Source: Methylobacterium radiodurans (lineage in GTDB: Bacteria > Pseudomonadota > Alphaproteobacteria > Rhizobiales > Beijerinckiaceae). From it: 64,000 nucleotides of DNA. The notes beneath the pieces were generated by a model. That model made no database searches, was not told the origin of the DNA, and worked only from the letters and a program-made list of their open reading frames with translations. Made by a program: the position numbers and the translations under genes. Location of the stretch: the NCBI RefSeq assembly GCF_003173735.1, contig NZ_CP029551.1:1305001-1369000 (forward strand), in the 5' to 3' direction. Each line of letters starts with the position of its first letter. The stretch's first letter is position 1. This document shows, one piece after another, positions 16,394 through 25,821 of this stretch.

Positions 16394-17437
16394 ATGAGCC
16401 GCGCCGCCGCCCGCCCCGACGTCCTCACCGCCATCGGTGACACCCCGCTGATCCGCCTGCGTCGGGCGTCCGAGGAGACCGGCTGCACGATCCTCGGCAA
16501 GGCCGAGTTCCTGAATCCCGGCCTCTCGGTGAAGGACCGGGCCGCGCTCTCGATCGTACAGGACGCGGAGGCGCGCGGGCTGATCCGGCCGGGCGGCACC
16601 ATCGTGGAGGGCACGGCCGGCAATACGGGCATCGGCCTCGCGCTGGTAGCCTCGGTGCGCGGCTACCGCACCGTGATCGTCATTCCCGAGACGCAGTCGG
16701 CCGAGAAGAAGCAGACCCTGCGGCTCGCCGGCGCCCGCCTCGTCGAGGTGCCGGCGGTGCCCTTCGCCAACCCCAACAACTACGTGCACGTGGCCCGGCG
16801 CCTCGCCGAGAGCCTAGCTGAGCGCGATCCCGCGGGCGCCTTCTTCGCCGACCAATTCGACAACGTCGCCAACCGGCGCGCCCATGTGGAGCGGACCGGG
16901 CCCGAGATCTACGAGGGGACGGGCGGCTCGGTCGACGGCTTCGTCTGCGCGGCCGGCACCGGCGGCACGCTCGCGGGCGTCGCCGAGGCGTTGTGGGTCG
17001 CCAAGCCCGGCGTGAGCATCGCGCTCGCCGACCCCGAGGGCTCGGCCCTCTACGCGCACTACACCGCCGGAACGCTGAAGGCCGAGGGCTCCTCGATCAC
17101 CGAGGGCATCGGCCAGGGCCGCGTCACCGGGAATCTCGCGGGATTCACGCCCGACCACGCCTTCCGCATCCCCGATGCCGAGGCGCTGGCGATCGTGTTC
17201 GGGCTGATGCGGGAGGAGGGCCTGTCGCTCGGCGGCTCGTCCGGCATCAACGTGGCGGGGGCGATCCGGCTGGCCAAGCGGCTCGGACCGGGCCACACGA
17301 TCGTGACGATCCTGTGCGACGGCGCGGCGCGCTACGCCTCGAAGCTGTTCAATCCGGCCTTCCTCGCCGAGCGCGGCCTGCCCGTGCCGGACTGGCTCGA
17401 CGCGCCCGCCGAGGATCTGCCGGACTGGCGGGCCTGA
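16394..17437 (+). CDS. cysK: Cysteine synthase A
   Basis: 347 residues. The family's features appear in order: IGDTPLIRL, the PLP lysine Lys47 in GLSVKDR, the asparagine loop EGTAGNTGIGLA, and the phosphate-binding GTGGTLAG. It joins O-acetylserine and sulfide to make cysteine in the cytoplasm. The length is somewhat greater than E. coli CysK (about 320), typical for the alphaproteobacterial longer form; SVKDRAALSIVQDAEARGLI is a usual variant. It stands alone, downstream of the ferric-binding-protein gene. Confidence 0.92.
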   Translation: MSRAAARPDVLTAIGDTPLIRLRRASEETGCTILGKAEFLNPGLSVKDRAALSIVQDAEARGLIRPGGTIVEGTAGNTGIGLALVASVRGYRTVIVIPETQSAEKKQTLRLAGARLVEVPAVPFANPNNYVHVARRLAESLAERDPAGAFFADQFDNVANRRAHVERTGPEIYEGTGGSVDGFVCAAGTGGTLAGVAEALWVAKPGVSIALADPEGSALYAHYTAGTLKAEGSSITEGIGQGRVTGNLAGFTPDHAFRIPDAEALAIVFGLMREEGLSLGGSSGINVAGAIRLAKRLGPGHTIVTILCDGAARYASKLFNPAFLAERGLPVPDWLDAPAEDLPDWRA

Positions 17438-17473
17438 GGACCCTGGCAGGCCTGAGGGCCCGCTGGCCCTCGC

Positions 17474-17746
17474 TCAGCGGCTGGAGCCGCCGCCGTTCGC
17501 GCTGCCCTGCGGGATCGCGCGCTCCGGCTGACCCGCATTGCCGCCGGCCGCCGAGTTCGTCGTGATGGTCTCCGCGCCCGTGCTGCCGCGCGAGATGATC
17601 AGGCTCGGATCGTTGCCGGTCGTGTTCGGCTGAGGCTGGACGATGGTTTGGGTTGCCCCCGGACTGCGGAGTGGGGCCAATCCCTGCGCCAGGGCAGGCG
17701 CGGCGACGAGCAGCGCGAGAGCGCTGATGGTGAGTGTCTTTGTCAT
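17474..17746 (-). CDS. Small secreted protein, paralogue of the 18152-18373 gene
   Basis: 90 residues from ATG 17746. A signal peptide of about 20 residues ends in the strong cleavage pattern PALAQG. The mature part is Gly/Ser/Thr/Asn-rich and of low complexity (LRSPGATQTIV at its start, GSANGGGSSR at its end), with no domain recognised. The neighbour at 18152 has the same cleavage context, so the two may derive from a duplication. Location is probably periplasmic or extracellular. Confidence 0.6.
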   Translation of the reverse strand: MTKTLTISALALLVAAPALAQGLAPLRSPGATQTIVQPQPNTTGNDPSLIISRGSTGAETITTNSAAGGNAGQPERAIPQGSANGGGSSR

Positions 17747-17967
17747 GGGGGCTCCGTGCCGGATTTTCCGGCGTGTAGGGCGGCAACCGCGGGATGTGCC
17801 GAAGGTTTCCGGACGCATGCTGAGCGTGCGGCACCGCACCAAAGATGTGCTGTGACTGTCCGGCTGCGGTCGAACACCCCCGCAGAGCCGGGCGTGACTG
17901 TGCCGGTTGTCCGTTCGACATCCAGGGCGTTGCGATGGTCCTTCCACCAGATGAGATGCCAGCACCG

Positions 17968-18072
17968 ATGCAGGCGACGCGTTTCGGCCCGGCCGCCGCC
18001 GCCATCCTCGTCGCCGCCCCGGCCGCCTGCATGACCGATGTCCTGGCTGTTCCGGTCATGCCGCCCCGCTGA
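17968..18072 (+). CDS. Possible very small lipoprotein
   Basis: 34 residues (MQATRFGPAAAAILVAAPAAC then a short tail). A basic residue, a hydrophobic run and APAAC resembling a lipobox at residues 17-21 suggest a lipoprotein signal, but the mature part would be only about 13 residues and the ribosome-binding site is weak. It may be non-coding. Confidence 0.25.
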   Translation: MQATRFGPAAAAILVAAPAACMTDVLAVPVMPPR

Positions 18073-18094
18073 GGCGCAGCCTCGCGACGCAGAA

Positions 18095-18124
18095 AGGCCC
18101 GCCGCGGCGGTGCCGGGCGGGCCT
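18095..18124 (-). terminator. Rho-independent terminator for the 18152-18373 gene
   Basis: AGGCCCGCC (18095-18103) and GGCGGGCCT (18116-18124) pair perfectly. Read on the minus strand the stem is followed by TTTCTG, giving a short U-tract. It lies 28 bases past the stop of the secreted-protein gene. Confidence 0.65.
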
Positions 18125-18151
18125 GGACTGGGGCCGCGGTGCGTTGGCGGC

Positions 18152-18373
18152 TCAGTTGCGGACGAGCGCGCCGGCGGGGCCGCCGGCATGCTGGCCGGAA
18201 TAGCGGTAGGCCGAGGCGGCAGCGTGCCGGACCGCGGAGCCCTGCGCGGGCGCGACGTAGCCCGGATAGGCCGAGGCCGGATAGGGGCTGTGACGCGAGT
18301 CGAGGCCCTGGGCGAGGGCTGGCGACGCGACGGTCGCGGCGAGCAGCGCGGCGGCGATGATGCGAGACGTCAT
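18152..18373 (-). CDS. Small secreted protein, unknown function
   Basis: 73 residues from ATG 18373. The signal peptide (hydrophobic IIAAALLAATVA) ends SPALAQGL, the same processing context as in the 17474-17746 protein. The mature part is rich in Tyr, Ala, Ser and Gly (SPYPASAYPGYVAPAQG; SAYRYSGQHAGG), and looks disordered. Clusters of such small exported proteins are common in this kind of genome; no function is known. A good hairpin terminator follows. Confidence 0.6.
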   Translation of the reverse strand: MTSRIIAAALLAATVASPALAQGLDSRHSPYPASAYPGYVAPAQGSAVRHAAASAYRYSGQHAGGPAGALVRN

Positions 18374-18713
18374 GATGATCTCCCGTGTCTCAGGGGTGAG
18401 GAAATCATCCGGTCTAAGGTGGAGTGAGAAAGATCGTGCCTTCGCAATCTTGCGCGGTCTTGGTCGCTCCGGCTGTCCTTGGCCGAATGCAGTGACGAAA
18501 CGGGTGATAAGCCTGCCGGTTCGCGATGATCCGTGCGATCTCGCACCTGCAAAACAACGATGCGTCGACCGCTCGATCGATCTATCGGCCATAGCCGCCG
18601 CAGTCCCATCCCGAGCCGAGCAATAAAAATCAAGCGTGACCGAACGAAGTGGACCGCCTCGGCGTTTGAACGGTCAAGCTCACATCCTGTGCAGCTGCCG
18701 GAGTCCACGCAGC
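18374..18713. other. Gene-free stretch between divergent small genes
   Basis: 340 bases with lower GC content around 18600-18640 (AATAAAAATC). It must contain the promoters of the 18152-18373 and DUF3309 genes. I found no convincing sigma-factor consensus, tRNA or repeat in it. Confidence 0.6.
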
Positions 18714-18869
18714 ATGTCCCTCGTCACCATCCTGCTGATCATCCTGATCATTCTCGCCTTCGGCGGCGGCGGCTTCCTCGGCGGCGGCGCCTATCGCGGC
18801 CCCGGCTTCGGCCTCGGCGGCATCCTGCTGATCATCCTCATCGTGCTGCTCGCCACCGGGCGGCTCTGA
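18714..18869 (+). CDS. DUF3309 family small membrane protein
   Basis: 51 residues. It consists of an N-terminal hydrophobic helix (SLVTILLIILIILAFGG), a glycine-rich turn (GGFLGGGAYRGPGFGLGG) and a second hydrophobic helix (ILLIILIVLLATG), the DUF3309 pattern. Such proteins are widespread in alpha- and betaproteobacteria and often stress-induced, but have no known function. Likely an inner-membrane hairpin. The start ATG at 18714 is chosen because it gives exactly the family length. Confidence 0.8.
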   Translation: MSLVTILLIILIILAFGGGGFLGGGAYRGPGFGLGGILLIILIVLLATGRL

Positions 18870-18891
18870 CCCCGCTTGTCGCCCGGCGCCC

Positions 18892-20313
18892 TCAGCGCGC
18901 ACAGGTGACTGCGACCACGGCCGGCGCGACCGCGCCGGCCGATGACCCCGCGGGGCCGCCCAACGCGGCGGGGATGCCGTTCCGGCGCAGGAAATCCGCC
19001 ACCGCCGCGCCCGGCAGGACCGGGTAGCTCGCGGGCGGCGCTACACCGGCGACGAGGCGCGGCGCGCCCGGATAGCGGGCGACGATGCCGGCGAGCGCGC
19101 CCGCGCGGTCGAGCACCGGCGCGCCGGCCGCGCCCGGCTGGAGGGGCGCCACCAGGCCGGCCCCCTGCGCCGTGCCGGGCGCGACGATGCTCCCCTCCGC
19201 GCTGGCGGCCACCACCGTCAGCGCCTCGTCGGCGCCGGCCGGCGTCCCGCGCGGCGCGGGCAGGACCGGGGCCGGCAGGCCCGCCGCCTCGATCAGCGCC
19301 AGCCCCTGCGCCGGGTCGCTCGCGAGTACGCGGGCCGCCGCGGCGCCGACGCGCGGCACGCAGCCGGCGAGCGCGGAGGCCGCGGTCAGCACCCGTCCCG
19401 GCGCCACGACGAGGCCGGTCGCCGCGGGCGCCGCCCCGGCCCGCGGGAGCGCGGGCAGCGCGGATGGAAGGGCGGTCGCCGGAAGGGCCGGCTGCGCGGG
19501 CGTGGGCGCCTTGATGGCGGACTGCGGCGCGGATCCCCCCGGCGTCTCCGCCGGGGCATCGGGGAAGGGCACGAAGCTGTTGGCGACCGCGATCACCAGC
19601 CGGTCGACCTCGGAGGCGAGGCGGCTGTCGTAGCCGAGGGTGAAGCCCCGCACGCCCGCCGGCCCCGCGGCGTAGCGGATGTAGGAGCGACCCGTCGCGG
19701 TCTCGCCCGTCACCACGATGAAGTCCGGCCGCTTCAGCTTGTAGGTCACGCGCCGGTCCGGCGTCGGCGCGGTGGCACGCTCGAACAGCGTGTCGAGGGA
19801 CGCGGCCTCCGGCGGGAAGGCGCGGGTCTCCAGCGTCACGCGGCCGTCCGCGCTCTGCCAGCGCGTGCCGGCAGGCAAAGGGCCGGGCAAGGCCGTGCGC
19901 TTGGAAAGAAGGTGCTCGGGCACGCCGATCGTCACGCCGCTCGCCGGGTCCGTGCGCACGCCGAACCGCGCCGCCCGCCTGGCCGCCTCGCCCGCCGCGA
20001 GGATCGCCCGGCGCACGCCTGGGTCGAGCGGGTCGCGGGCCTCACCGGTGCGGGTCCGGTAGGCGTTCAGCCCCTCGAAGGTGCGCCGGCCGAAGGCGCC
20101 GCTGACCACGCTGTTGTAGTCGCCGGTCCAGACGAGGGCGTCCTGCAGCGCCTTGCGTTCGGATTCCGGCAGCGCCTCGAACGCTGCGCGCATCGCCTCC
20201 ACGGCGGGGTCGGGCGCCGCGGCGGGCGGACGCTGCGCCGGCTGTGCGGTGGCCCCCACGGGAAGCGCGAGCGTGGCGGCGAGGGCGGCGGCGCGAAGCC
20301 GGATGCGCGGCAT
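18892..20313 (-). CDS. Exported trypsin-fold pseudoprotease with peptidoglycan-binding-like N-terminal region
   Basis: 473 residues from ATG 20313. Signal peptide 1-23 (ATAQ). Residues 57-92 (LQDALVWTGDYNSVVSGAFGRRT) resemble a peptidoglycan-binding-1 repeat. A Pro/Ala-rich linker (255-295) leads to a trypsin-like domain (297-445): GLVVAPGRVLTAASAL, DPAQGLALIEA and PGAAGAPVLD. These align with the His, Asp and Ser motifs of HtrA-type proteases, but the residues are Ser313, Gly337 and Ala396, so all three catalytic positions are lost. Cys318 and Cys471 may pair. It is divergent from the alpha-2-macroglobulin gene, so a binding or scaffolding role at the cell wall is plausible but unproven. Confidence 0.75.
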   Translation of the reverse strand: MPRIRLRAAALAATLALPVGATAQPAQRPPAAAPDPAVEAMRAAFEALPESERKALQDALVWTGDYNSVVSGAFGRRTFEGLNAYRTRTGEARDPLDPGVRRAILAAGEAARRAARFGVRTDPASGVTIGVPEHLLSKRTALPGPLPAGTRWQSADGRVTLETRAFPPEAASLDTLFERATAPTPDRRVTYKLKRPDFIVVTGETATGRSYIRYAAGPAGVRGFTLGYDSRLASEVDRLVIAVANSFVPFPDAPAETPGGSAPQSAIKAPTPAQPALPATALPSALPALPRAGAAPAATGLVVAPGRVLTAASALAGCVPRVGAAAARVLASDPAQGLALIEAAGLPAPVLPAPRGTPAGADEALTVVAASAEGSIVAPGTAQGAGLVAPLQPGAAGAPVLDRAGALAGIVARYPGAPRLVAGVAPPASYPVLPGAAVADFLRRNGIPAALGGPAGSSAGAVAPAVVAVTCAR

Positions 20314-20535
20314 GGTCCCGTGTCCCGATCCTCTGACCGAATGAGCTTGGCAGGCCACCCGGGCGAAGGCCAGCCCGAATCCGGACGGAGGGGCGAGCCC
20401 GGTCCGCCAGGACCGATCTTTGGGACGCCGCATCCGGCGCGGCGATTGCGGCCACCCGCCGAAATGCTACGGTCCGGCCCGCGCCGCCGGGATTCGGGCG
20501 CGGCGCGTGTGACGCAGGCAGCCGCGGAGCAGGTC
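20314..20535. promoter_or_regulatory. Divergent promoter region between pseudoprotease and alpha-2-macroglobulin
   Basis: 222 bases separating the two divergent start codons. It must contain both promoters; no clear operator is visible. Shared placement suggests coordinated expression of the envelope genes. Confidence 0.4.
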
Positions 20536-23500
20536 ATGGCGCGTTCGTCGAGGCTCCGGCACGGATGGGCCCTGCTCGCGGGCGCTCTCGCCCTGGCCGC
20601 ACCGGTCGCGGCCCAGACCCCGCCCGCCCCCGCGGCCCGCCTCGCGGGCAAGGCCGTTCCGAAGAAGAGCTTCGTGCGCGAGGATCTGGCCAGCGCCGGG
20701 GTGCGCCTGGAGGCCGCCCTGAAGGATGAGGCCCGGGGCGGCAACCGGAATGCCGCGCAGGCCCGGCGCGACGGCGAGGCCTTCGTCCAGGCCGGCCGCC
20801 CGGCCCAGGCGCTGCCGCTGCTGGCCGCCGCCGTCGCCGCCGAGCCCGCCGACCCGCAGAACTGGCTCGCCTACGCCCGAGCGGCGGACGCGCTGGGCAA
20901 CGACGAGCAGGCCGGCACCTACAGCGAGCGCTACCGCCGCCGGCAGGCCGCGCTGGCCGCCGCCTACACGGCCTATCTGCGATCGAGCACGCCCCAGGCC
21001 GAGGCGCGGGCGCTGGCCTTCCTGGGCGAGGCGCAGGGGCGGCAATCCGCCTGGCGGCCGGCGATCGAGGCCTACCGGGCGAGCCTCGCGCTCGACGATC
21101 AGGAGAGCGTGCGCGAGACCTACGAGGAGCTGCGGGCCGAGCACGGCTTCCGCATCCTCGACTATAAGGTCGATTCGGACGCCGCCGCCCCGCGCGCCTG
21201 CTTCACCTTCTCGGAGAGCCTCGCGCCCAAGACCGACTTCGCGCCCTTCGTGGCGGTGGCGGGCGCGGCGAACGCGGCGGTGACGGCTGAAGCGCAGCAG
21301 GTCTGCGTCGACGGGCTGAAGCACGGCAGCCGCTACAGCATCGTGCTGCGCCAGGGCCTGCCCTCCGCGGTCGGCGAGAGTCTCCTGAAGGCCGCCGATT
21401 ACGAGATCTACGTGCGCGACCGCGCCCCCCAGGTGCGCTTCACCGGCCGCAACTACGTCCTGCCCCGCACCGGCCAGGCCGGCGTGCCGCTGCTCTCGGT
21501 CAACGCGCCGAAGCTCGAGGTCGAGGTGCTGCGCATCGGCGACCGCGGCCTGCTGCCCGCGCTCCGCTCCGAGGAGTTCCTGAGCCAGCTCAGCGGCGCC
21601 ACCGCCCAGACCATCGCCGATCAGAAGGGCGTCCGGGTCTGGAAGGGCGAGCTGGAGACAGCCAAGGCCGAGCTGAACCAGGAGGCGGTGACCGCCTTCC
21701 CGGTGCTCCAGGCGGTGGGTCGACTGGAGCCCGGCCTCTACATCATGCAGGCGCGGCCCGCCGGGACCGGCACCGAGGACGGCGATTACGAGCAGCGCGC
21801 GACCCAGTGGTTCGTGGTCTCGGATCTCGGGCTCACCGCCTTCAAGGGCCGCGACGGCGTCCACGTCTTCCTGCGCTCGCTGGCCTCGGCCGACGCGGTG
21901 GCGGATGCCGAGATCCGGCTGGTGGCGCGCAACAACGAGGTTCTGGCGACCCGGCGCACCGATAAGCGCGGCTACGCCGCCTTCGATCCGGGCCTCGCCC
22001 GCGGGGAGGGCGGCATCGCGCCGGGCCTCGTGGTGGCGCAGGTCGGCGACGATTACGGCTTCCTCGACCTCAACCTCTCGGCCTTCGACCTCACCGACCG
22101 CGGCGTGAAGGGCCGGGCGGATGCCGGCGCGGTCGAGGCCTACGTCTTCCCGGAGCGCGGGGTCTACCGCTCGGGCGAGACGGTGCAGGTCACCGCGCTC
22201 TTGCGCGACGCGCGCGGCGCCGCGATCCCGAACCTGCCCCTGACGCTGGTGGTCAAGCGGCCGGACGGCGTCGAGTATCGCCGGGTGCAGGTGGCCGACC
22301 AGGGGCTCGGCGGCCGGGCCCTCTCGCTGCCGCTGCTCTCGGGCGCCCAGCACGGGACGTGGCGCATCGCGGCCTATACCGACCCGAAGGCGCCGGCGGT
22401 CGGCGAGGCGAGCTTCCTCGTAGAGGATTACGTCCCCGAGCGCCTCGAAGTCGATCTGAAGCCGGCTCACCCCACGCTCCGGCGGGACGAGCCCGCCGAG
22501 ATCGCGGTCGCGGCGCGCTATCTCTACGGCGCCCCGGGCGCGGGGCTGGAGGTCTCGGGCAGCGTCGCGGTGCTGGCCGCGCAGGGCAGCGGCATCCCGG
22601 GGCTCGACGGCTTCTCGGTCGGCCTCGACGACGAGCCCTTCGAGGCGACCAACCGGGAGATCGAGGCCCGCGCCACCACGGACGCCTCCGGCCGCACCAC
22701 CGTGACCGTGCCGGTCGAGGCACCCGCGAGTCCGCGCCCGCTGGAGGCGAAGGTGACGCTGGCGGTCGGCGAGCCCGGCGGCCGGGCGCTCTCGCGCAGC
22801 GTCACCCTGCCGATCCTGCCGGCCGAGCCGGTGCTCGCCATCCGCAAGGGGTTCCGGGAACTGGCGGAGGGCGCGCCCGCCACCTTCGACGTGGTGATGG
22901 CGGCCCCCGACGGGCGCCGCCTCGCGCAGGAGGGCGTCGCCTGGACCCTGTCGCGGATCGACCGGACCTACCAGTGGTACCGGGCGGACGGGCGCTGGTC
23001 CTTCGAGCCGGTGAAGCAGGTGCGCCGCCTCGCGAACGGGACCCTGACCCTTAAGGCCGATGAGCCGGCAAAAATCTCGGCGCCGGTCGGCTTCGGCACC
23101 TACCGGCTGGAGGCGAGCGTGCCCGGCCGGCCGGGGGCGACCGCGAGCGTCACCTTCCAGGTCGGCTGGAGCGGCTCCGAGACCGCGGACGTGCCCGACC
23201 TCCTCGACCTCACCCTCGACAAGGGGGCCTACGCGGCGGGCGACACGCTGCGGGCCCGGCTGAACCCGCGCTTCCGCGGCCGGGCGACGCTCACTGTCGT
23301 CGGCGACCGGGTGCACGAGGTGCTGGACGTGGCGGTGCCGGAGGGCGGCACCACGGTCGACATCCCGGTGAAGGCGGCCTGGGGCTCGGGCGCGTATCTC
23401 GTCGCCACCGCCTACCGGCCGCTCGATCAGGCCGCCAAGCGCCTGCCGGGCCGGGCGCTCGGGCTGGCGTGGTTCTCGGTCGATCGCGCGGCGCGCAATC

Positions 23501-25821
23501 TCGACGTCTCCGTTGAGGCCCCGCAGAAAATTCGGCCGCGGCAGGACCTCACCCTGCCGGTGCGGCTCGCCGGGCTGAAGGCCGGCGAGGAGGCGCGCAT
23601 CACCGTCGCGATGGTGGATGTCGGCATCCTCAACCTCACCCGCTACGAGGCGCCGGACCCGACGCGTTACTTCTTCGGCCAGAAGGCGCTCGGATCCGAG
23701 ATCCGCGACGTCTACGGCTACCTGATCGACGGGATGCAGGGCACGCAGGGCGCGATCCGCTCCGGCGGCGACGGGGCCGGCGGGGAACTCGCCGACTCGC
23801 CCCCGACCCAGGCGCCGCTGGCGCTCTACTCGGGCGTCGTCGCGGTGGGAGCGGACGGCACCGCGCGGGTCACATTCCCGGTGCCCGCCTTCAACGGCAC
23901 CGCCCGCGTGATGGTGACCGCCTGGAGCGCCGGCCGCACCGGCCAGGCCCAGGCCGACGTGATCGTGCGCGACCCCGTGGTGCTCACGGGCACGCTGCCG
24001 CGCTTCCTCAACGTCGGCGACCGCTCGCGCATCTTCGTGGCGCTCGACAATGTCGAGGGCGCGGGCGGCGCGTACACGGTCGATCTCTACCTCTCCGGCC
24101 CGGTCCTCGTCGGGGCGGAGGCGGTGCACAGCGCGATGCGGCTGGAGGCGGGCGCCAAGGGTCAGCTCGTCCTGCCGCTGACCGCGGCCGGCCCTGGGCT
24201 GGCCCGGCTCGACCTCACCCTCTCCGGGCCCGGCCTGCCCGGCGGCGTCGGCCAGAGCTTCGCGCTCAATATCGGCCCCGGCACCGGGCCGATGCTGCGC
24301 CGGACCGTGCAGACCCTGGCGCCCGGCGCAGGCCTCACCCTCTCGCCGGATCTCTTGGCCGACATCCTGCCCGGCACCGGCACGGTCTCGGTCGCGGCCT
24401 CGGCGCTGCCGGGCCTCGACGTGCCGGCGCTGCTTCAGGCCCTCGACCGCTACCCCTACGGCTGCTCCGAGCAGGTGGTCAGCCGGGCGATGCCGCTCCT
24501 CTACGTCAACCGGCTCGCCGCCCTCGACAAGCTGGCGCTCGACGACAAGCTCGACGAGCGGGTGCGCGAATCGATCGACCGGGTGCTGGCGCGCCAGGAT
24601 TCGAGCGGCGGCTTCGGCCTCTGGTCGGCGCAAGCCTCGAACGACCTCTGGCTCGACGCCTACGTCACCGACTTTCTCACCCGGGCGCGCGAGCGCGGCT
24701 TCGCGGTGCCGCAGACGGCGTTCGCCCTGGCGCTCGACCGCCTGCGCAACGCGGTCGCCAACACCACCGAGGTGCGGGACGGGGGCGCCGACCTCGCCTA
24801 CGCGGCCTACGTGCTAGCCCGCAACGGCCGCCCGGTGATGGGCGACCTGCGCTACCTCGCCGACACGAAGATCGGTGATTTCGCGACGCCCTTGGGCCGC
24901 GCCCAGATCGCCGCCGCGCTGGCGCTATTGGGCGACCGGACCCGGGCCGGCAAGGCGCTCGACTCGGCGCTTGGCGCCCTGCGCGGGGCCCGCGACGGGC
25001 GGGACTACCGGGCCGATTACGGCTCGCGCCTGCGCGACGGGGCGGGCCTGATCACGCTGGCCGCCGAGACCGGCATGGCCCGCGAGGCGCTTCCCCCCGT
25101 CGCCGCGGTGATCGGCGAGGAGCGGGCGCAGGGGCGCACCACCAGCACGCAGGAGAATGCCTGGCTGGTGCTGGCCGCGGCCGGCCTGACCAAGGAGGCC
25201 GAGAGCCTGTCCTTCACGGTCGACGGCGCGCCCCAGAACGGGCCGCTCGCCCGCAGCTTCCGCGGGGCGGCCCTGGAGGCGCGCCCGGTCAGCGTGGTGA
25301 ACACGGGGGCCGCCCCCGTGCAGGTGGCGCTCGGCATCAACGGCAACCCGCTGGCGCCCGAGCCCGCCGAGTCGCGCGGCTACACGGTGGAGCGGACCTA
25401 CCACCGGCTCGACGGCTCGGTGGTCGATCCGGCCCGCGGCATCCGCCAGAACGACCGGCTCGTGGTGGTGCTGAAGGTGACGGAGGCCAAGGCCAGCGCC
25501 GCCCGCCTGCTGCTCGTCGATCGCCTGCCCGCCGGGCTGGAGATCGACAACCCCAAGCTCCTCGACGCCGACGCGCTCACCGGCCTCAGCTTCGCCAAGA
25601 GCGACGTCGCGCCGGTCCACATCGAGTTCCGCGACGACCGCTTCGTGGCGGCCTACGACCGCACGCCGGAGCAATCCGCCTTCTTCACCGTGGCCTACAC
25701 GGTGCGGGCGGTCTCGCCGGGGCGCTACCTGCATCCGGGCGCCCTGGTGGAGGACATGTACCGCCCCGACCGCTACGGCCGCACCGCCTTCGGCACGGTC
25801 GAGGTCGGGGCGGCGAAGTAG
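20536..25821 (+). CDS. Bacterial alpha-2-macroglobulin (thioester-containing)
   Basis: 1761 residues. Signal peptide about 1-28 (PVAAQTPP), without a lipobox cysteine, unlike lipoprotein-type E. coli YfhM. A TPR-like helical part (about 50-190) precedes a string of macroglobulin-like beta domains (for example YVFPERGVYRSGETVQ at about 530), then the thioester domain with YPYGCSEQ: Cys1310 and Gln1313 form the thioester. A C-terminal receptor-like region follows. Such proteins trap attacking proteases in the periplasm. The pbpC gene follows at once, the conserved A2M-PBP1C pair, suggesting a wall-damage defence in which PBP1C repairs peptidoglycan. The long upstream open frame to 19912 is an artefact. 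Confidence 0.92.
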   Translation: MARSSRLRHGWALLAGALALAAPVAAQTPPAPAARLAGKAVPKKSFVREDLASAGVRLEAALKDEARGGNRNAAQARRDGEAFVQAGRPAQALPLLAAAVAAEPADPQNWLAYARAADALGNDEQAGTYSERYRRRQAALAAAYTAYLRSSTPQAEARALAFLGEAQGRQSAWRPAIEAYRASLALDDQESVRETYEELRAEHGFRILDYKVDSDAAAPRACFTFSESLAPKTDFAPFVAVAGAANAAVTAEAQQVCVDGLKHGSRYSIVLRQGLPSAVGESLLKAADYEIYVRDRAPQVRFTGRNYVLPRTGQAGVPLLSVNAPKLEVEVLRIGDRGLLPALRSEEFLSQLSGATAQTIADQKGVRVWKGELETAKAELNQEAVTAFPVLQAVGRLEPGLYIMQARPAGTGTEDGDYEQRATQWFVVSDLGLTAFKGRDGVHVFLRSLASADAVADAEIRLVARNNEVLATRRTDKRGYAAFDPGLARGEGGIAPGLVVAQVGDDYGFLDLNLSAFDLTDRGVKGRADAGAVEAYVFPERGVYRSGETVQVTALLRDARGAAIPNLPLTLVVKRPDGVEYRRVQVADQGLGGRALSLPLLSGAQHGTWRIAAYTDPKAPAVGEASFLVEDYVPERLEVDLKPAHPTLRRDEPAEIAVAARYLYGAPGAGLEVSGSVAVLAAQGSGIPGLDGFSVGLDDEPFEATNREIEARATTDASGRTTVTVPVEAPASPRPLEAKVTLAVGEPGGRALSRSVTLPILPAEPVLAIRKGFRELAEGAPATFDVVMAAPDGRRLAQEGVAWTLSRIDRTYQWYRADGRWSFEPVKQVRRLANGTLTLKADEPAKISAPVGFGTYRLEASVPGRPGATASVTFQVGWSGSETADVPDLLDLTLDKGAYAAGDTLRARLNPRFRGRATLTVVGDRVHEVLDVAVPEGGTTVDIPVKAAWGSGAYLVATAYRPLDQAAKRLPGRALGLAWFSVDRAARNLDVSVEAPQKIRPRQDLTLPVRLAGLKAGEEARITVAMVDVGILNLTRYEAPDPTRYFFGQKALGSEIRDVYGYLIDGMQGTQGAIRSGGDGAGGELADSPPTQAPLALYSGVVAVGADGTARVTFPVPAFNGTARVMVTAWSAGRTGQAQADVIVRDPVVLTGTLPRFLNVGDRSRIFVALDNVEGAGGAYTVDLYLSGPVLVGAEAVHSAMRLEAGAKGQLVLPLTAAGPGLARLDLTLSGPGLPGGVGQSFALNIGPGTGPMLRRTVQTLAPGAGLTLSPDLLADILPGTGTVSVAASALPGLDVPALLQALDRYPYGCSEQVVSRAMPLLYVNRLAALDKLALDDKLDERVRESIDRVLARQDSSGGFGLWSAQASNDLWLDAYVTDFLTRARERGFAVPQTAFALALDRLRNAVANTTEVRDGGADLAYAAYVLARNGRPVMGDLRYLADTKIGDFATPLGRAQIAAALALLGDRTRAGKALDSALGALRGARDGRDYRADYGSRLRDGAGLITLAAETGMAREALPPVAAVIGEERAQGRTTSTQENAWLVLAAAGLTKEAESLSFTVDGAPQNGPLARSFRGAALEARPVSVVNTGAAPVQVALGINGNPLAPEPAESRGYTVERTYHRLDGSVVDPARGIRQNDRLVVVLKVTEAKASAARLLLVDRLPAGLEIDNPKLLDADALTGLSFAKSDVAPVHIEFRDDRFVAAYDRTPEQSAFFTVAYTVRAVSPGRYLHPGALVEDMYRPDRYGRTAFGTVEVGAAK

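Larger units (their letters stand above)
17747..18151. other. Mostly gene-free stretch
   Basis: 405 bases between two minus-strand secreted-protein genes. It holds a possible 34-residue lipoprotein on the plus strand (17968-18072) and a terminator hairpin (18095-18124). Nothing else is supportable. Confidence 0.6.

Noticed and set aside
19912..20535. Extended open frame upstream of the alpha-2-macroglobulin gene
   Set aside because: It overlaps the pseudoprotease gene on the other strand, is arginine/proline-rich as expected of a GC-rich shadow frame, and ATG 20536 is followed at once by a good signal peptide.
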